Assembly (NCBI GenBank): GCA_031548545.1
Contig: JAVBQY010000039.1
Span: 1-17,216, forward strand
Reading direction: 5' to 3'
Source of the DNA: UBA932 sp031548545
GTDB taxonomy: Bacteria; Bacteroidota; Bacteroidia; Bacteroidales; UBA932
Length of the DNA: 17,216 nucleotides
In this document: piece by piece, positions 6,509 through 14,017 of the stretch
Numbering within the stretch: position 1 is the first letter of the stretch
How the letters are laid out: each line of letters begins with the position of its first letter
The notes under the pieces: generated by a model
Told to the model about the DNA's origin: nothing
The model's database searches: none
Seen by the model: only the letters and a program-made list of their open reading frames with translations
Made by a program: the position numbers and the translations under genes

Positions 6509-8314
6509 ATGAAAACCCTCCTCATAACCCCGCCTTTCACCCAACTCAATACGCCTTACCCGGCCACTACGGTACTGAAAGGATGGCTGAAAAGCAAAGG
6601 ACTGGACGTTGCCCAAACCGATTTAGGCATCCGTTTGGCCCACCGGATTTTTTCTTCCCGGGGCCTAAAGGAACTCGATTTTCCCGAAGCATACCAAGAC
6701 ACCATTGACGCGGCCATGCGCTTTTTACGTGGCCAGGACAACACGCTGGCCCACCGCATCGTCGCCGGAACCTTATTACCAGAAGGGGCGCGCTTCAACA
6801 ATGAAACGGACCTGGACTGGCTTTTCGGCAACCTGGGTATTATAGATAGGGCCAAACACTTAACTACACTCTACCTCGAAGACATAGCCGACCATATCCG
6901 CGAAAACATCAATCCGCATTTCGGACTGATCCGCTATGCCGAACACATAGCCGATACGGCGCCCACCTTCGACGCCCTATACGCCGCATTACAACATCCC
7001 TCCTTTTGTCTCATCGAAAAATGGATGTTGGAATTACTTGAGAAAGAAATAGAACAATCCGAACCCCAACTGATCGGCTTTTCAATCCCCTTCCCGGGAT
7101 GTTTATTTTCCGCCTTGCGCTGCGCCCAATACATCAAACAACAACATCCGGCCATAAAGATCGCCTTTGGAGGCGGCTATATCAATACCGAATTAAGAAA
7201 TATTACGGACGAGCGCTTTTTCGACTACGTAGATTTCCTATTGCTGGATGACGGAGAACCGGCCTTATTGCAATTAATCCGTTACTTGAACAAGGAATGC
7301 GGGGCAGGCGAGCTGATCCGCTGTTTTCACCTCAACGACGAACATCAATTAGTGTACAGCGGTAACGACAGTGTCAATATTCCTTTTGCAGAAACCGGCC
7401 TGCCGGACTTTTCCGGCCTGGACCTGTCCCTCTATTTTTCGATGATAGAACTGCCCAACCCCATGCACAAATTATGGACGGACGGACTATGGAATAAAAT
7501 GACGGTCGCCCATGGCTGCTATTGGGCTAAATGCGCCTTTTGCGATACGACGCTTGATTACATTAAACGTTACGATGCACCGCAAGCCACGTTGGTAGTA
7601 GACAGGATGGAAGCCATTATGCAACAAACGCAGCAATCGGGCTTCCATTTTACCGATGAAGCCCTGCCTCCCGCCTTATTAAAAGCCATTGCCCTGGAAA
7701 TTATAAAACGCAAACTCAATGTCAGTTTCTGGGGCAATGTCCGCTTTGAAAAAGCCTATACGCCGGAATTGTGCAATTTATTGGCAGAAGCCGGTTGCAT
7801 TGCCGTATCCGGCGGACTCGAGACCGCCTCGGACCGCCTGCTTGACCTAATGAATAAAGGAGTCAGCATCGCCCAGGCCGCAAAAACCTGCTACAATTTC
7901 ACGCAGTCGGGCATTATGATCCACGCCTATTTAATGTATGGATTTCCTACGGAAACGCTGCAGGAAACGATCGACTCCCTGGAAATTGTCCGGCAGCTAT
8001 TTGAACCGGGGCTGATCCAATCCGCCTTTTGGCATCGTTACGCCATGACAGTACATAGCCCCTCGGGCAAACATCCGGAGCAATTCGGCGCTACAACCGC
8101 TATGATAAAACCGGCGCCTTTCGCCAACAACGCCATTGCTTTTAAGGACGGACAAAACTATAATATGGAGGGCATAGGCAAAGGACTGCATAAAGCAACC
8201 TACAACTTCATGCATGATATCGGCTTTGATTTTCCTTTGCATAAATGGTTTAGCTGCAAAATACCCCCTACAGGCATCAGGAAAAACTTAATACGATCTT
8301 ATTTGGAACATTAG
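6509..8314 (+). CDS. Radical SAM protein with B12-binding-like N-terminal domain
   Basis: A 601-residue protein of the cobalamin-type radical SAM class, cytoplasmic by lack of signal or membrane segments. The N-terminal part has the layout of a B12-binding domain: ITPPF start, GFSIPFPG (190-197), AFGGGYI (219-225), and DDGEPALL (247-254). The usual DxHxxG cobalt-ligand motif is not seen. The radical SAM core starts with HGCYWAKCAFC, with cysteines at 337, 342 and 345 (CX4CX2C, against the classical CX3CX2C). It continues with FTDEALPP (381-388), SGGLETASDRLLDLMNKG (434-451) and YGFPTET (477-483), all typical of the superfamily. A region of about 100 residues follows the barrel. It stands alone with its own promoter and a strong terminator, so neighbours give no substrate. 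Leucine TTA codons look more common than in adjacent genes. Possible reactions include methylation or RiPP-type modification, but none can be assigned. Confidence 0.85.
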   Translation: MKTLLITPPFTQLNTPYPATTVLKGWLKSKGLDVAQTDLGIRLAHRIFSSRGLKELDFPEAYQDTIDAAMRFLRGQDNTLAHRIVAGTLLPEGARFNNETDLDWLFGNLGIIDRAKHLTTLYLEDIADHIRENINPHFGLIRYAEHIADTAPTFDALYAALQHPSFCLIEKWMLELLEKEIEQSEPQLIGFSIPFPGCLFSALRCAQYIKQQHPAIKIAFGGGYINTELRNITDERFFDYVDFLLLDDGEPALLQLIRYLNKECGAGELIRCFHLNDEHQLVYSGNDSVNIPFAETGLPDFSGLDLSLYFSMIELPNPMHKLWTDGLWNKMTVAHGCYWAKCAFCDTTLDYIKRYDAPQATLVVDRMEAIMQQTQQSGFHFTDEALPPALLKAIALEIIKRKLNVSFWGNVRFEKAYTPELCNLLAEAGCIAVSGGLETASDRLLDLMNKGVSIAQAAKTCYNFTQSGIMIHAYLMYGFPTETLQETIDSLEIVRQLFEPGLIQSAFWHRYAMTVHSPSGKHPEQFGATTAMIKPAPFANNAIAFKDGQNYNMEGIGKGLHKATYNFMHDIGFDFPLHKWFSCKIPPTGIRKNLIRSYLEH

Positions 8315-8331
8315 TTCCTGTCGAAAATAAA

Positions 8332-8361
8332 AAGGTGGCCTGAGAAAAATCCGGCCACCTT
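8332..8361. terminator. Bidirectional terminator between the radical SAM gene and DUF1015
   Basis: AAGGTGGCC (8332-8340) pairs perfectly with GGCCACCTT (8353-8361), with a 12-base loop. The plus strand continues with CTTTATTATTT and the minus strand with a T-rich run (TTTTATTTTCG). It ends two converging units. Confidence 0.9.
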
Positions 8362-8387
8362 CTTTATTATTTAGCAATTTGCAATGA

Positions 8388-9629
8388 CTAACTCAGTTTG
8401 TGAATCGTCAGGCCGCTGCGCAACTTGGGCTCAAACCAGGTTGTTTTCGGGGGCATGATATTACCGGTATCGGCAATGTCGATGAGTTGTTTCATGGATA
8501 CGGGATAGAGGGCGAAAGCTGCAGCCATCTCGCCGCTGTCAACGCGTTTTTTCAATTCACCCAAACCGCGGATACCGCCCACGAAGTCGATGCGTTTAGA
8601 TACACGCAGGTCGCCCAGGTTCAGGATCTGATCAAACACCAGGTTGGACAATACGGTTACATCCAACACGCCAATGGGGTCCGCATCATTATAGGTGCCT
8701 TGCTTAGCGGTCAGTGAATACCATTTACCGCCGATGTACATAGAAAAATTATGCAGGCCGGAAGGATTATAAATGTCCGCACCTTTCTCTACCACATCAA
8801 ATGACGCTTGCAGTTTAGCCATGAATTGTTCGGGGCTAAGTCCGTTCAAATCTTTCACCAAACGATTGTAGTCAATGATTTTCAAATGGCTTTCGGGGAA
8901 AATTACCGCCATAAAGAAGTTGTACTCCTCATCACCCTTATGGTTGGGGTTTTGTTTGCGTTTCTCTTGTCCTACCAAGGCGGCAGCTGCACTACGGTGA
9001 TGACCGTCGGCCACATACATAGCGGGAATGTTCGCAAAAATTTCAGTAATGCGTTTATTTACGGCAGCATCCTCAATCACCCAGAAATGATGTCCGAAAC
9101 CGTCCTCAGCAACAAAGTCGTATTCGGCCGGCTTGTTTTTTACGACATTCTCCACAATGTCATTCATTTCTTTCACATCGGGATAGGCAAAGAACACCGG
9201 CTCCACATTGGCATTCTGAATGCGTACGTGGATCATGCGGTCTTCTTCTTTATCCTTACGGGTCAACTCATGCTTTTTGATACGTCCTTCGAGATAGTCG
9301 TCCACGCTGGCGCAAGCTACCAGGCCATATTGCGTACGGCCGTCCATAGTTTGTGCATAGATGTAATACATCTCGTTAGCATCCTGCTTCAACCAGCCTC
9401 TTTCCTGCCATTTTTTGAGGTTCTCTACCGCTTTATCATAAGCTTCCTGAGAATGCTCATCAATAATGGGCTTGAAATCAATTTCAGGCTTGATGATGTG
9501 CAGCAGGGATTTCTCTCCGGCTTCGGCCTGGGCCTCAACAGAATTCAACACATCATAGGGGCGTGAAGCCACTTCTTTGGCTATTTCTTTGGGCGGACGA
9601 ATGGCCGCAAAAGGTTTAATTTTTACCAT
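8388..9629 (-). CDS. DUF1015 family protein in the serine operon
   Basis: The product is 413 residues long, soluble, with no signal or membrane segments. It belongs to the DUF1015 family, which I recognise by RPYDV (23-27), the charged KKHELTRKDKEEDR block (118-131), and especially ADGHHR (207-212), a conserved set that looks like an active or ligand-binding site. The biochemical function is not known to me. It is the last gene of the serC-serA-DUF1015 unit, 87 bases after serA, and this order recurs in Bacteroidetes, so a role linked to serine or phosphoserine metabolism is a reasonable inference. No phosphoserine phosphatase is present in the window, but nothing in this protein resembles the HAD-type SerB. 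Length and motifs suggest it is intact. Confidence 0.85.
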   Translation of the reverse strand: MVKIKPFAAIRPPKEIAKEVASRPYDVLNSVEAQAEAGEKSLLHIIKPEIDFKPIIDEHSQEAYDKAVENLKKWQERGWLKQDANEMYYIYAQTMDGRTQYGLVACASVDDYLEGRIKKHELTRKDKEEDRMIHVRIQNANVEPVFFAYPDVKEMNDIVENVVKNKPAEYDFVAEDGFGHHFWVIEDAAVNKRITEIFANIPAMYVADGHHRSAAAALVGQEKRKQNPNHKGDEEYNFFMAVIFPESHLKIIDYNRLVKDLNGLSPEQFMAKLQASFDVVEKGADIYNPSGLHNFSMYIGGKWYSLTAKQGTYNDADPIGVLDVTVLSNLVFDQILNLGDLRVSKRIDFVGGIRGLGELKKRVDSGEMAAAFALYPVSMKQLIDIADTGNIMPPKTTWFEPKLRSGLTIHKLS

Positions 9630-9660
9630 TTTTTCTTTGCTTATTTGTGTATTTGCCAGT

Positions 9661-9715
9661 CTGGTTATTGACTAACGATTTCAAATCAACAAATAACCAG
9701 ATCAACAGATCAACA
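9661..9715. repeat. Inverted repeat and tandem octamer in the serA-DUF1015 spacer
   Basis: CTGGTTATT (9661-9669) is the reverse complement of AATAACCAG (9692-9700), with a 22-base loop; no T-run follows on either strand, so it is not an obvious terminator. The right arm runs into two tandem copies of GATCAACA (9700-9707, 9708-9715) just before the serA stop. It could be an RNA-processing or stability element, or slippage debris. Confidence 0.6.
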
Positions 9716-9716
9716 A

Positions 9717-10637
9717 TTATTTATTTACCTGGAACGTTTTGTCTCCTGTTTTCAGGAATTTAACGATTTGGTTGGCTGCGGCAAGGCCTGCATTGATATT
9801 GGCTTCGGCAGTTTCGGCGCCCATTTTCTTAGGCGTTGCGAAATAGCGGGTTCCGAATTTAGCCTGCATATCGGCATGATTGTCGGGAGCCACGTCAGAT
9901 ACGTACCTCAGGTCTTCGCGCTCGGTCATCACTTGTACCAGTTCTTCTTCATGAATTACTTCCTTGCGGGCAGTATTCACCAAGCAACCGCCTTTAGGCA
10001 TGCGTGAAAGCAGGGCGTGTCCGATAGACTTTTTGGTCTTGTCGTTGGCCGGAATGTGCAGTGATACATAGTTACAGGTGCTGTACAGGTCTTCAATGGT
10101 AGCGCATACTTTAACACCATCTTTTTCAATAGCTTCTTTCGTAACAAAAGGATCGAAGGCATATACTTCCATGCCGAATCCTTTACCGATCATAGCCACC
10201 AGGCGGCCTACGTTGCCGTAAGCATGGATACCCAGCTTCTTGCCTTTAAGTTCTGACCCGGTACCTGCCTGGAAGGTGTTACGGGCCATATAAACCATCA
10301 TACCCAACGCCAATTCGGCTACGGCATTGGAATTCTGCCCCGGGGTGTTCATGGCTACGATACCGCGGGCGGTACAGGCGGCCAGGTCGAGGTTGTCGAA
10401 GCCGGCGCCGGCGCGTACTACAATCTTCAGGTTCTTGGCGGCCTCAATCACTTGGGCGGTCACCTTGTCCGAACGTACGATCAGGGCGTCTACATCGGCT
10501 ACCGCCTTGTAAAAGTCATTCACGTCGGTATATTTTTCGAGCAGGGCCAGTTGTGCGCCTGCTTCTTCTACGATTTTACGGATACCGTCTACAGCTGCTT
10601 TAGCAAACGGCTTATCAGTTGCTACTAATACTTTCAT
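9717..10637 (-). CDS. serA: D-3-phosphoglycerate dehydrogenase, short type without ACT domain
   Basis: Oxidises 3-phosphoglycerate to 3-phosphohydroxypyruvate with NAD, the first step of serine synthesis, in the cytoplasm. The 306-residue chain has only the substrate- and nucleotide-binding domains; the C-terminal ACT regulatory domain of E. coli SerA (410 residues) is absent, so serine feedback through ACT is not expected. Substrate residues appear in VRSDKVT (53-60) and RAGAGFDN (75-82). The nucleotide loop reads AYGNVG (139-144), with Ala in place of the first Gly of GxGxxG. NTAR is at 221-224. Where the family normally has the catalytic His (PHxGGST), this protein reads TPKKMGAET (268-276), placing Lys there. 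This matches the type IIIK form described in Entamoeba histolytica and related Bacteroidetes enzymes. It lies between serC and DUF1015 in one unit. Confidence 0.92.
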   Translation of the reverse strand: MKVLVATDKPFAKAAVDGIRKIVEEAGAQLALLEKYTDVNDFYKAVADVDALIVRSDKVTAQVIEAAKNLKIVVRAGAGFDNLDLAACTARGIVAMNTPGQNSNAVAELALGMMVYMARNTFQAGTGSELKGKKLGIHAYGNVGRLVAMIGKGFGMEVYAFDPFVTKEAIEKDGVKVCATIEDLYSTCNYVSLHIPANDKTKKSIGHALLSRMPKGGCLVNTARKEVIHEEELVQVMTEREDLRYVSDVAPDNHADMQAKFGTRYFATPKKMGAETAEANINAGLAAANQIVKFLKTGDKTFQVNK

Positions 10638-10653
10638 GTTGTTCTTGGGGGTT

Positions 10654-10681
10654 AAAAGAGGGCAGACACGAGGCCTGCCCT
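10654..10681 (-). terminator. Hairpin with short T-run in the serC-serA spacer
   Basis: AGGGCAG and CTGCCCT (minus strand, 10681-10675 and 10665-10659) form a 7-bp stem with a 9-base loop, followed by CTTTT. It sits inside the 57-base gap between serC and serA. It may act as a partial terminator that lowers serA and DUF1015 relative to serC, or as a 3' stabilising stem. The T-run is short, so full termination is unlikely. Confidence 0.5.
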
Positions 10682-10694
10682 TAAATTGATATGA

Positions 10695-11777
10695 CTATTT
10701 ACTGTACTGCTGTTCAAAATCCTGCATGCATTGTACCAATGCTTTTACGCTTTCCAGCGGGCAGGCATTGTAGGTAGAAGCGCGGAAACCACCTACAGAG
10801 CGGTGTCCTTTGATACCTACCATACCGCGTTCTTTGGCGAAGGCCATGAAAGCGTCTTCCTTGTCTTCATATCCTTTGTTCATCACAAAGCAAATGTTCA
10901 TCAATGAGCGGTCTTCCTTGGCGGCAGTACCCACGAACATAGGATTGCGGTCGATTTCATTGTACAACAAAGCGGCTTTTTCCACATTGAGTTTGTACAT
11001 ACCTTCAACGCCACCGTTGGCTTTCACCCATTTCAGGGTTTCATTCATGATCAGGATGGGGAATACGGGCGGCGTATTGAACATGGAGTCTTCTTTGATG
11101 TGCGTGCGGTAGTCTACCATCGTGGGGATCACGTGGCTTACCTTGCCCAGGATATCTTCACGAACGATCACGAAAGTAACACCTGCAGTACCCACATTCT
11201 TTTGGGCGCCGCCATAGATCATGCCGTATTTCGTTACATCTACCGGACGGCTCATGATGTCTGATGACATATCGGCCACGAGGGTTACGGGAGAATCCAT
11301 GTCCGTATGGATTTCGGTACCGTAAATCGTATTATTGGTCGTAATGTGGAAATAGTCTGCATCCTTAGGAATTTCATAGCCCTTAGGGATATAGCTAAAA
11401 TTCTGATCGGCAGAAGAAGCCACTTTTAGGGCTTTGTCACCATAAATCAATTTTGCTTCGGCATAAGCTTTCTTGGCCCATACGCCGGTTTCAAGATAAG
11501 CGCCTTTCTTTTCGAGCAGGTTGAAGGGCACCATCATGAATTGTGTGCTGGCGCCACCGCCTACGAAGATAATTTTGTAGTTTTCAGGAATATTCAATAA
11601 CTCACGCCACAAAGCCACACACTCTGCCATGGTAGATTCCCAGTCTTTGGTACGGTGGGAAATTTCGATAACAGACATACCGCTGCCTTTGAAGTCTTTC
11701 AGGGCTTCGATACCGGCATTAACAGCTTCTTTAGGGAGGACACAGGGTCCAGCGTTGAAATTGTGTACAATTTTCAT
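10695..11777 (-). CDS. serC: Phosphoserine aminotransferase
   Basis: PLP enzyme converting 3-phosphohydroxypyruvate and glutamate to phosphoserine and 2-oxoglutarate; it may also serve pyridoxine synthesis. The 360-residue length matches the family. Motifs visible: NFNAGPCVLP (6-15), the PLP-phosphate loop GGGAST (73-78), the W100 region that stacks on PLP, and SSDIMSRPVD (171-180). The Schiff-base lysine is K193 in GGAQKNVG. All expected residues are present. It is the first gene of the serine unit, with a good promoter about 55 bases upstream of its ATG, and its product follows SerA in the pathway. Confidence 0.97.
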   Translation of the reverse strand: MKIVHNFNAGPCVLPKEAVNAGIEALKDFKGSGMSVIEISHRTKDWESTMAECVALWRELLNIPENYKIIFVGGGASTQFMMVPFNLLEKKGAYLETGVWAKKAYAEAKLIYGDKALKVASSADQNFSYIPKGYEIPKDADYFHITTNNTIYGTEIHTDMDSPVTLVADMSSDIMSRPVDVTKYGMIYGGAQKNVGTAGVTFVIVREDILGKVSHVIPTMVDYRTHIKEDSMFNTPPVFPILIMNETLKWVKANGGVEGMYKLNVEKAALLYNEIDRNPMFVGTAAKEDRSLMNICFVMNKGYEDKEDAFMAFAKERGMVGIKGHRSVGGFRASTYNACPLESVKALVQCMQDFEQQYSK

Positions 11778-11831
11778 GATTAGGGTAAATTTATGATGTT
11801 TAGATTTATTGCATAGTCCTTAAACAAGATT

Positions 11832-11862
11832 CAAAAGTACAAATTATTATCATAAAAACAAA
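11832..11862 (-). promoter_or_regulatory. Serine operon promoter, TTTG-N19-TACTTTTG
   Basis: TTTG (11862-11859) and TACTTTTG (11839-11832) match both consensus elements with a 19-base spacer. The leader to serC would be about 45-50 nt. The upstream element lies within the T-tract of the pyrBI terminator. Confidence 0.65.
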
Positions 11863-11898
11863 AAAAACGAGAATTAATTTATAATTTCCCGTTTTTTG
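11859..11898. terminator. Terminator after pyrI, overlapping the serC promoter
   Basis: ACGAGAA (11867-11873) pairs with TTCCCGT (11886-11892) with one G-U, in an AT-rich loop. The minus strand continues with a long T-run (TTTTTTTGTTTTT) and the plus strand with TTTTTTGATTT. It should stop pyrI transcripts just before the serine unit. Confidence 0.65.
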
Positions 11899-11936
11899 AT
11901 TTCAATCTGAAAGAAGAACGTCATTTATTACATTTA

Positions 11937-12416
11937 TTATATATCATCTTTCTTTCCGATGATTTTAAGATGCTGTGCATCCGTAATTTTCTCACAATAA
12001 TGACAATGCAGCGCTACACCCTGCTCCGTTTTCAGGGTGCGGAAACGGGTTGTCACCGGCTGATGATTGGTTACACATTTGGGATTAAAACACTTAGCTA
12101 TTCCAACAATCATTTCGGGCGTAGAGACATGACGCTTTTCTACCACTTCATAATCATGGATCACATTGAACTTGGCCTCCGGAGCAATCAGGGCGATACG
12201 GTTAATATCATCGTCTTCAAAAAAAAGGCCGGACATCTTGATGATGGCCTTGCTCCCCAATTGCTTACTGTCAAGATTCATACCAAAGGTAATCTGCCCG
12301 TCACAGTGCTCCAGGCCAAGGATTTCTATCACCCTGAACAACTGTGAGGATGGAATGCGGTCAATGACGGTTCCATTTTTTATCGCACTGACTTTGAGCT
12401 GTTTTTCTTGTTCCAT
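11937..12416 (-). CDS. pyrI: Aspartate carbamoyltransferase regulatory subunit
   Basis: Non-catalytic subunit that pairs with PyrB and binds nucleotide effectors, giving allosteric control of the first committed step of pyrimidine synthesis. The 159-residue product has the N-terminal nucleotide-binding domain (to about residue 100). The C-terminal zinc domain has cysteines at 109, 114, 138 and 141 in CFNPKC and CHYC, the same numbers as the E. coli protein. All four zinc ligands are present. It starts 6 bases after the pyrB stop, so it is translated from the same message. The pair implies the ATCase holoenzyme (class B) rather than a PyrB-only enzyme. Confidence 0.95.
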   Translation of the reverse strand: MEQEKQLKVSAIKNGTVIDRIPSSQLFRVIEILGLEHCDGQITFGMNLDSKQLGSKAIIKMSGLFFEDDDINRIALIAPEAKFNVIHDYEVVEKRHVSTPEMIVGIAKCFNPKCVTNHQPVTTRFRTLKTEQGVALHCHYCEKITDAQHLKIIGKKDDI

Positions 12417-12422
12417 AATCTT

Positions 12423-13322
12423 TTAGCAACTTAATAAGTAATCAATAATAGCCATACGGGTGAAAACGCCGTTGCGGGCCTGTTCAAAATAATAGGCTTT
12501 GGGGTTATTATCCACATCGGCATTAATCTCATTTACACGCGGCAGCGGATGCAGGATACGCATGGTATCGCGGGTGTTTTTAAGCATACTGTTTTTCAAC
12601 TCATATACATTTTTCACCTTTTCGTACTCCATCGGATCCTGGAAACGTTCCCGCTGTACACGCGTCATATACAGGATATCCGTATCATCAATATTCTCCG
12701 CCAACTCCGTATGTTCGGTATAAGCAAGCCCCCGTTCATCCAGATAGCGCTTGTATTCCACCGGCATCTGCAATTCGGGCGGGGCGATGAATTTAAAGCG
12801 GGTATTGAAATGCGACATAGCCTGCAACAATGAATGTACCGTACGGCCGTATTTCAGGTCGCCCACCATGGTAATCGTCAAACCGTCCAGCCGGCCCTGT
12901 GTTTTCAGTATGGAATACATGTCAAGCAGGGTCTGCGAAGGGTGCTGGTTGGCCCCGTCGCCGGCATTTACCACAGGTACCTTTGATACCTCCGAGGCGT
13001 AACGGGCGCTCCCCTCAAGCGGGTGACGCAGGACAATCAAATCGGCATAATTCGACACCATCATGATCGTGTCTTTTAAAGTTTCGCCCTTGGTCACACT
13101 GGTATTGTCCGCATCTGAAAAGCCTACCACGCGCGCGCCCAACCGGTTGGCTGCCGTTTCAAAACTCAGCCGCGTACGGGTAGACGGTTCAAAAAAAATA
13201 GCCGCCACCACCTTGCCCCGGTACAGGGTTTGGTGTTGGTCCCGCTCAAATTCCGCAGCCCGCTCCATAATGTGGAGCATTTCGGCCTTGGTAAAATCGT
13301 GGATAGAGATTAAAGATTTCAA
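12423..13322 (-). CDS. pyrB: Aspartate carbamoyltransferase catalytic subunit, TTG start
   Basis: Condenses carbamoyl phosphate with aspartate to carbamoyl-aspartate in the cytoplasm. The protein is 299-300 residues. Carbamoyl-phosphate motif FFEPSTRTRLSFE includes S47, R49, T50 and R51. K78 lies in the SVTKGE loop donated to the neighbouring subunit. HPSQ with H127 (E. coli H134 equivalent) and HPLPRVNEI close to the C-terminus complete the site. The start is TTG at 13322: an in-frame TGA lies two codons upstream, and the first ATG is 15 codons in, which would cut into the first helix. Two copies of AAATCTTT flank the start. It lies 46 bases after yigZ and 6 bases before pyrI. Confidence 0.94.
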   Translation of the reverse strand: MKSLISIHDFTKAEMLHIMERAAEFERDQHQTLYRGKVVAAIFFEPSTRTRLSFETAANRLGARVVGFSDADNTSVTKGETLKDTIMMVSNYADLIVLRHPLEGSARYASEVSKVPVVNAGDGANQHPSQTLLDMYSILKTQGRLDGLTITMVGDLKYGRTVHSLLQAMSHFNTRFKFIAPPELQMPVEYKRYLDERGLAYTEHTELAENIDDTDILYMTRVQRERFQDPMEYEKVKNVYELKNSMLKNTRDTMRILHPLPRVNEINADVDNNPKAYYFEQARNGVFTRMAIIDYLLSC

Positions 13323-13335
13323 AATTCAAAGATTT
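13312..13335. repeat. Direct repeat spanning the pyrB start
   Basis: AAAGATTT occurs at 13312-13319 and 13328-13335 (plus strand), separated by 8 bases. The TTG start lies in the spacer, so the first pyrB codons are part of one copy. It may be a small duplication that remodelled the start region. Confidence 0.6.
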
Positions 13336-13368
13336 AAATATTTAAGTAAACTCCTGTATTGTATTGCG

Positions 13369-13959
13369 TCAGGGATGGGCTACCGGCAACAAAGCCATTA
13401 CCCGCTCCTTCTTCCCCAAGGGCACGGCGATTTTCATCTCGCAATCATTGTCAAAATGCTGCTCCAGGATATCAAGTTGCTGGTCTTTCAGCAGTTTCAT
13501 CACATTATTCATTTCAAGGTAGGGAAATTTGATCGTCAGTGTTTCCATGGCCGTCTTCTCCACCACCTGCGCATGCTCCAAGGCATCAGCCGTAGCACTG
13601 CGATAAGCATGGATCAGGCCGGGTACGCCTAACTGTATGCCGCCGAAATAACGCACCACTACAACCAGAATATTGGTCAACTCGTTAGACAAGAGTTGCC
13701 CCAGGATAGGTTTTCCGCCGGTAGATGAGGGCTCACCGTCGTCATTGGCGCGCCACTGCTCGCCTGCAAGTCCTATACGGTAAGCATAGCAATGGTGACG
13801 GGCGTCAAAAAACTCTTTTTTCAGTTGCTGAACATGTTGCTTTACCTCGGCTTCGGTATCGACAGGAAAGGCATAAGCCAGGAATTTACTTCCTTTATCT
13901 TTATACAGTCCGGTAGCCGGCGCTGCAATGGTATTGTACGTATCTTTCCCGTTATTCAC
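13369..13959 (-). CDS. YigZ/IMPACT family protein (UPF0029)
   Basis: A 196-residue protein, if started at GTG 13959. It has the IMPACT N-terminal domain (about residues 5-115), recognised by GSKFLAYAFPV, DDGEPSSTGGKP and VVRYFGGIQLG, and the C-terminal DUF1949 ferredoxin-like domain (about 130-185). Bacterial members are widespread and soluble; the eukaryotic relative IMPACT affects GCN2 signalling, but the bacterial role is not established. The frame runs on upstream to a TTG at 14040, but that part overlaps the gene's own likely promoter, and family members begin close to DTYNTIAAP, so GTG 13959 is preferred. It probably leads a unit with pyrB and pyrI (46-base gap, no terminator seen). It is divergent from fabI. 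Confidence 0.9.
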   Translation of the reverse strand: MNNGKDTYNTIAAPATGLYKDKGSKFLAYAFPVDTEAEVKQHVQQLKKEFFDARHHCYAYRIGLAGEQWRANDDGEPSSTGGKPILGQLLSNELTNILVVVVRYFGGIQLGVPGLIHAYRSATADALEHAQVVEKTAMETLTIKFPYLEMNNVMKLLKDQQLDILEQHFDNDCEMKIAVPLGKKERVMALLPVAHP

Positions 13960-13984
13960 AAAAACAACCCTAAAATTAGCGAGA

Positions 13985-14017
13985 TTTCGGACTATAAAAA
14001 TAGTTTTTTTATCTTTG
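13985..14017 (+). promoter_or_regulatory. fabI promoter, TTTC-N21-TATCTTTG
   Basis: TATCTTTG (14010-14017) is a perfect -7 element; TTTC (13985-13988) is a one-mismatch upstream element. The leader would be about 65 nt. The site is interleaved with the yigZ promoter on the other strand. Confidence 0.6.

Noticed and set aside
8808..9566. Plus-strand open frame of 252 codons opposite DUF1015
   Set aside because: Antisense shadow of a conserved protein; hydrophobic stretches come from the complement of charged codons.
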